Shown piece by piece: positions 36,243-38,132 of a DNA stretch of 38,132 bases (positions within the stretch are counted from its first letter, which is position 1; each line of letters opens with the position of its first letter). Both the position numbers and the translations under genes were made by a program. A model generated the notes under the pieces. That model made no database searches. It worked only from the letters and a program-made list of their open reading frames with translations, and was not told the origin of the DNA. Origin of the DNA: Micromonospora yasonensis (lineage in GTDB: Bacteria > Actinomycetota > Actinomycetes > Mycobacteriales > Micromonosporaceae); contig NZ_JAPDPH010000050.1 of assembly GCF_026013475.1 (NCBI RefSeq), positions 1 to 38,132 on the forward strand, in the 5' to 3' direction.

Positions 36243-38132
36243 ATGCGGAAACGTGACCACAATGTGCTGACCAACGCCGCATCGCTACTTGTCTGTGGCC
36301 TGTTGGCCGGTGTGGTGGTCGCGGCGGCGGCCTTCCCCGCGGTGGCGATGTCGGGACTCGCGGCGAAGGCGGGAGCCGAGACGTTCGGCTCGCTGCCCAA
36401 GGAGCTGACGGTGGCCCGCGCGCCGCAGATCAGCTACCTGCTGGCCGCCGACGGCAAGACGCCGCTCGCCACGATGTACGACGAGAACCGGCGCGACGTC
36501 AAGCTCAAGGACATCTCGCCGTACATGCAGAAGGCCATCATCGCGGCCGAGGACCACGACTTCTACAAGCACAACGGCGTGGACCTCAACGGCGTCGCGC
36601 GGGCGTTCGTCAACAACCAGTCCGGGACGAACTCCCGGCAGGGCGCGTCGACGCTCACCATGCAGTACGTCCGGCTGGCCATCTCGTACTCGGCCACCCA
36701 CCCGGCCGACGTGGTCGCGGCGACCGAGGACACCAGCGCCCGCAAGCTGCGCGAGATGCGCTACGCGCTCCAGATCGACAAGGAGCTCTCCAAGGACGAG
36801 ATCCTGGAGCGCTACCTGAACATCGCCGCCTTCGGCAACGGCGCGTACGGCATCTACGCCGCCAGCCAGGTCTACTTCGGCAAGCCGCCGAGCAAGCTCG
36901 ACATCCAGGAGTCCGCGCTGCTCGCCGGCCTGGTCAAGGCACCCACCGACTTCGATCCCACCACCAAGTCCGGCTACCCGGGCGCGGTCGGGCGGCGGGA
37001 CTACGTCATCGACAACATGGTCCTGATCGGCGCCGTCACCAAGGAGCAGGCCGACCAGGCCAAGGCGATCAAGCTGGTGGTCAAGGACAAGCGCACGCCG
37101 AACGGCTGCGTCGCCACCACCACCCAGAGCTGGGGCTTCTTCTGCGACTACTTCTACCGCTGGTGGATGCAGCAGGAGACGTTCGGCTCCACCTCGTACG
37201 ACCGCGAGCGCCGGCTGAAGAGCGGCGGCTACACCATCACCACCAGCCTGGACCTGCAGGCGCAGCGGGCCGCCGACACGGCGGTCCGCAACAACCTGGG
37301 CGTGAGCGCCACGGCTGCCCGGATGGTGGCGGTGATCGAGCCGGGCACCGGTCGGGTCCGGGCCGTCGCGGTGAACCGCAACTTCAAGATCGACGACCCG
37401 AACCACCCGCAGAACAAGATCTCCAGCGACCCGAAGAAGGCCAAGAAGAAGATCCGGGGCAACCGCCCGAACACGGTGAACCCGCTGATCACCGGCGGCC
37501 CCGGCATCACCGGCTACCAGGCCGGCTCGACCTTCAAGATCTTCACGCTGGTGGCGGCCCTGGAGAAGGGCTACCCGCTCAGTTACACCATCAACGCCCC
37601 GGAACAGTTCAAGTCCGAGTACATCATCGACTCCAGCAACCCGGCCGCCTGTAAGGGCACGCACTTCTACTGCCCGGTCAACGCCAACAAGTCGATGGCC
37701 GGCGTGCACAACATGTGGAGCGCGTTCGGATTCTCGGTCAACACGTTCTTCGTCGCGCTCCAGCAGCGGGTCGGCGCCGAGAACGTGGTGAAGGCGGCGC
37801 AGAAGCTGGGCATCACCTTCCGCGCGCCGAGCGACGCCCGGTTCGCCGAGAACAAGGACGCCGCGCACCAGTGGGGCGCGTTCACCCTCGGTGTCTCGCA
37901 GACCACGCCGCTGGAACTGGCCAACGCGTACGCCACGCTGGCGGCGGACGGCAAGTACTGCGAGCCGATCCCGGTCCAGGAGATCCGCGGCCCGGACGGC
38001 GACAAGCTCGACATCGCCAACCCGCACTGCGAGCAGCGGATCAGCACCCAGGTGGCCCGGGCCGCCGTGGACGCCGCCCGCTGCCCGGTGGGTGACCGCT
38101 CGTCGACCAGCAAGTGCAAGACCGCCACCGCG
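36243..38132 (+). CDS. Class A penicillin-binding protein, PonA2-like (partial at right edge)
   Basis: Bifunctional peptidoglycan glycosyltransferase/transpeptidase; 630 residues visible, C-terminus cut. ATG 36243 chosen with GAGG 8 nt upstream; in-frame GTG 36234 is an alternative. N-terminal signal anchor (SLLVCGLLAGVVVAAAAF). GT51 domain: catalytic Glu103 in AAEDHDFYKHNGVD and RQGASTLTMQYV. Transpeptidase domain: S429-T-F-K432 (AGSTFKIFT) and S498-V-N; the KTG motif lies just outside or at the edge. A charged insert (KIDDPNHPQNK ... KKAKKKIRGN) precedes the active serine. The whiB4-divergent position equals ponA2 (Rv3682). Confidence 0.94.
   Translation, partial: MRKRDHNVLTNAASLLVCGLLAGVVVAAAAFPAVAMSGLAAKAGAETFGSLPKELTVARAPQISYLLAADGKTPLATMYDENRRDVKLKDISPYMQKAIIAAEDHDFYKHNGVDLNGVARAFVNNQSGTNSRQGASTLTMQYVRLAISYSATHPADVVAATEDTSARKLREMRYALQIDKELSKDEILERYLNIAAFGNGAYGIYAASQVYFGKPPSKLDIQESALLAGLVKAPTDFDPTTKSGYPGAVGRRDYVIDNMVLIGAVTKEQADQAKAIKLVVKDKRTPNGCVATTTQSWGFFCDYFYRWWMQQETFGSTSYDRERRLKSGGYTITTSLDLQAQRAADTAVRNNLGVSATAARMVAVIEPGTGRVRAVAVNRNFKIDDPNHPQNKISSDPKKAKKKIRGNRPNTVNPLITGGPGITGYQAGSTFKIFTLVAALEKGYPLSYTINAPEQFKSEYIIDSSNPAACKGTHFYCPVNANKSMAGVHNMWSAFGFSVNTFFVALQQRVGAENVVKAAQKLGITFRAPSDARFAENKDAAHQWGAFTLGVSQTTPLELANAYATLAADGKYCEPIPVQEIRGPDGDKLDIANPHCEQRISTQVARAAVDAARCPVGDRSSTSKCKTATA

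Overview
The window is about 38 kb of very GC-rich DNA whose genes use G/C-ending codons and frequent GTG starts, and are often joined by ATGA or GTGA stop/start overlaps. The gene content is WhiB, an ESX-type (type VII) secretion locus with a mycosin, MarP, a Crp nearly identical in layout to mycobacterial Crp, paired Get3/ArsA-like ATPases and a Ser/Thr kinase. It points to an actinobacterium. Several protein details and intergenic repeats resemble Micromonosporaceae (Micromonospora/Salinispora relatives). The family assignment is inference.

Layout. (1) 1-6655: part of a type VII secretion locus, with a divergent eccD (cut by the left edge and interrupted by long C tracts), eccC (three FtsK-like ATPase domains) and mycP (mycosin). 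(2) 6699-7484: a PAP2 phosphatase. (3) 7552-10891, minus strand: an overlapping operon nth - TlpA-like lipoprotein - Nudix CoA pyrophosphatase - marP. (4) 10950-12857, minus strand: a CapA-like lipoprotein and an orphan cbiZ. (5) 13075-14564: crp and a metallophosphoesterase. (6) 14764-23928: a TetR regulator and a tightly coupled catabolic operon, TIGR03084-type protein - AtuA - acyl-CoA dehydrogenase - biotin-dependent carboxylase beta - carboxylase alpha/BCCP - acyl-CoA dehydrogenase. It probably degrades a branched or terpenoid/leucine-type acyl-CoA. (7) 24005-26387: a small membrane protein, a transmembrane Ser/Thr kinase and another membrane protein. (8) 26541-31661, minus strand: a class III cyclase fused to an AAA/STAND-like ATPase and TPRs, then upstream genes for an MBL-fold hydrolase, RidA and a DUF4177 protein. 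(9) 31723-33240: two hypothetical proteins read divergently. (10) 33309-35835: two ArsA/Get3-like ATPases converging on a WhiB4-like gene. (11) 36243 to the right edge: a class A penicillin-binding protein (PonA2-like), truncated by the window.

Blocks 3, 5 (crp), 8 (MBL, RidA, DUF4177), 10 and 11 keep the order of M. tuberculosis Rv3671c-Rv3682, which concerns the envelope, redox and acid stress and cAMP. Relative to that order, roughly 16 kb (AtuA-type operon, kinase, cyclase) lies between crp and the MBL gene, and capA and cbiZ lie between nth and crp.

The most unusual signal is a short repeat of about 55-60 bp, partly palindromic and full of rare codons. It sits inside two unrelated genes, eccC (1908-1966) and the carboxylase alpha gene (22279-22336), in opposite orientations relative to translation and without breaking either frame. 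It behaves like an in-frame palindromic insertion element. Other repeats are an 80-bp intergenic palindrome (30950-31029), a probable dispersed spacer repeat (20654-20703), and palindromes upstream of marP, tetR and the PBP gene. I saw no tRNA, rRNA, CRISPR array, transposase or integrase.
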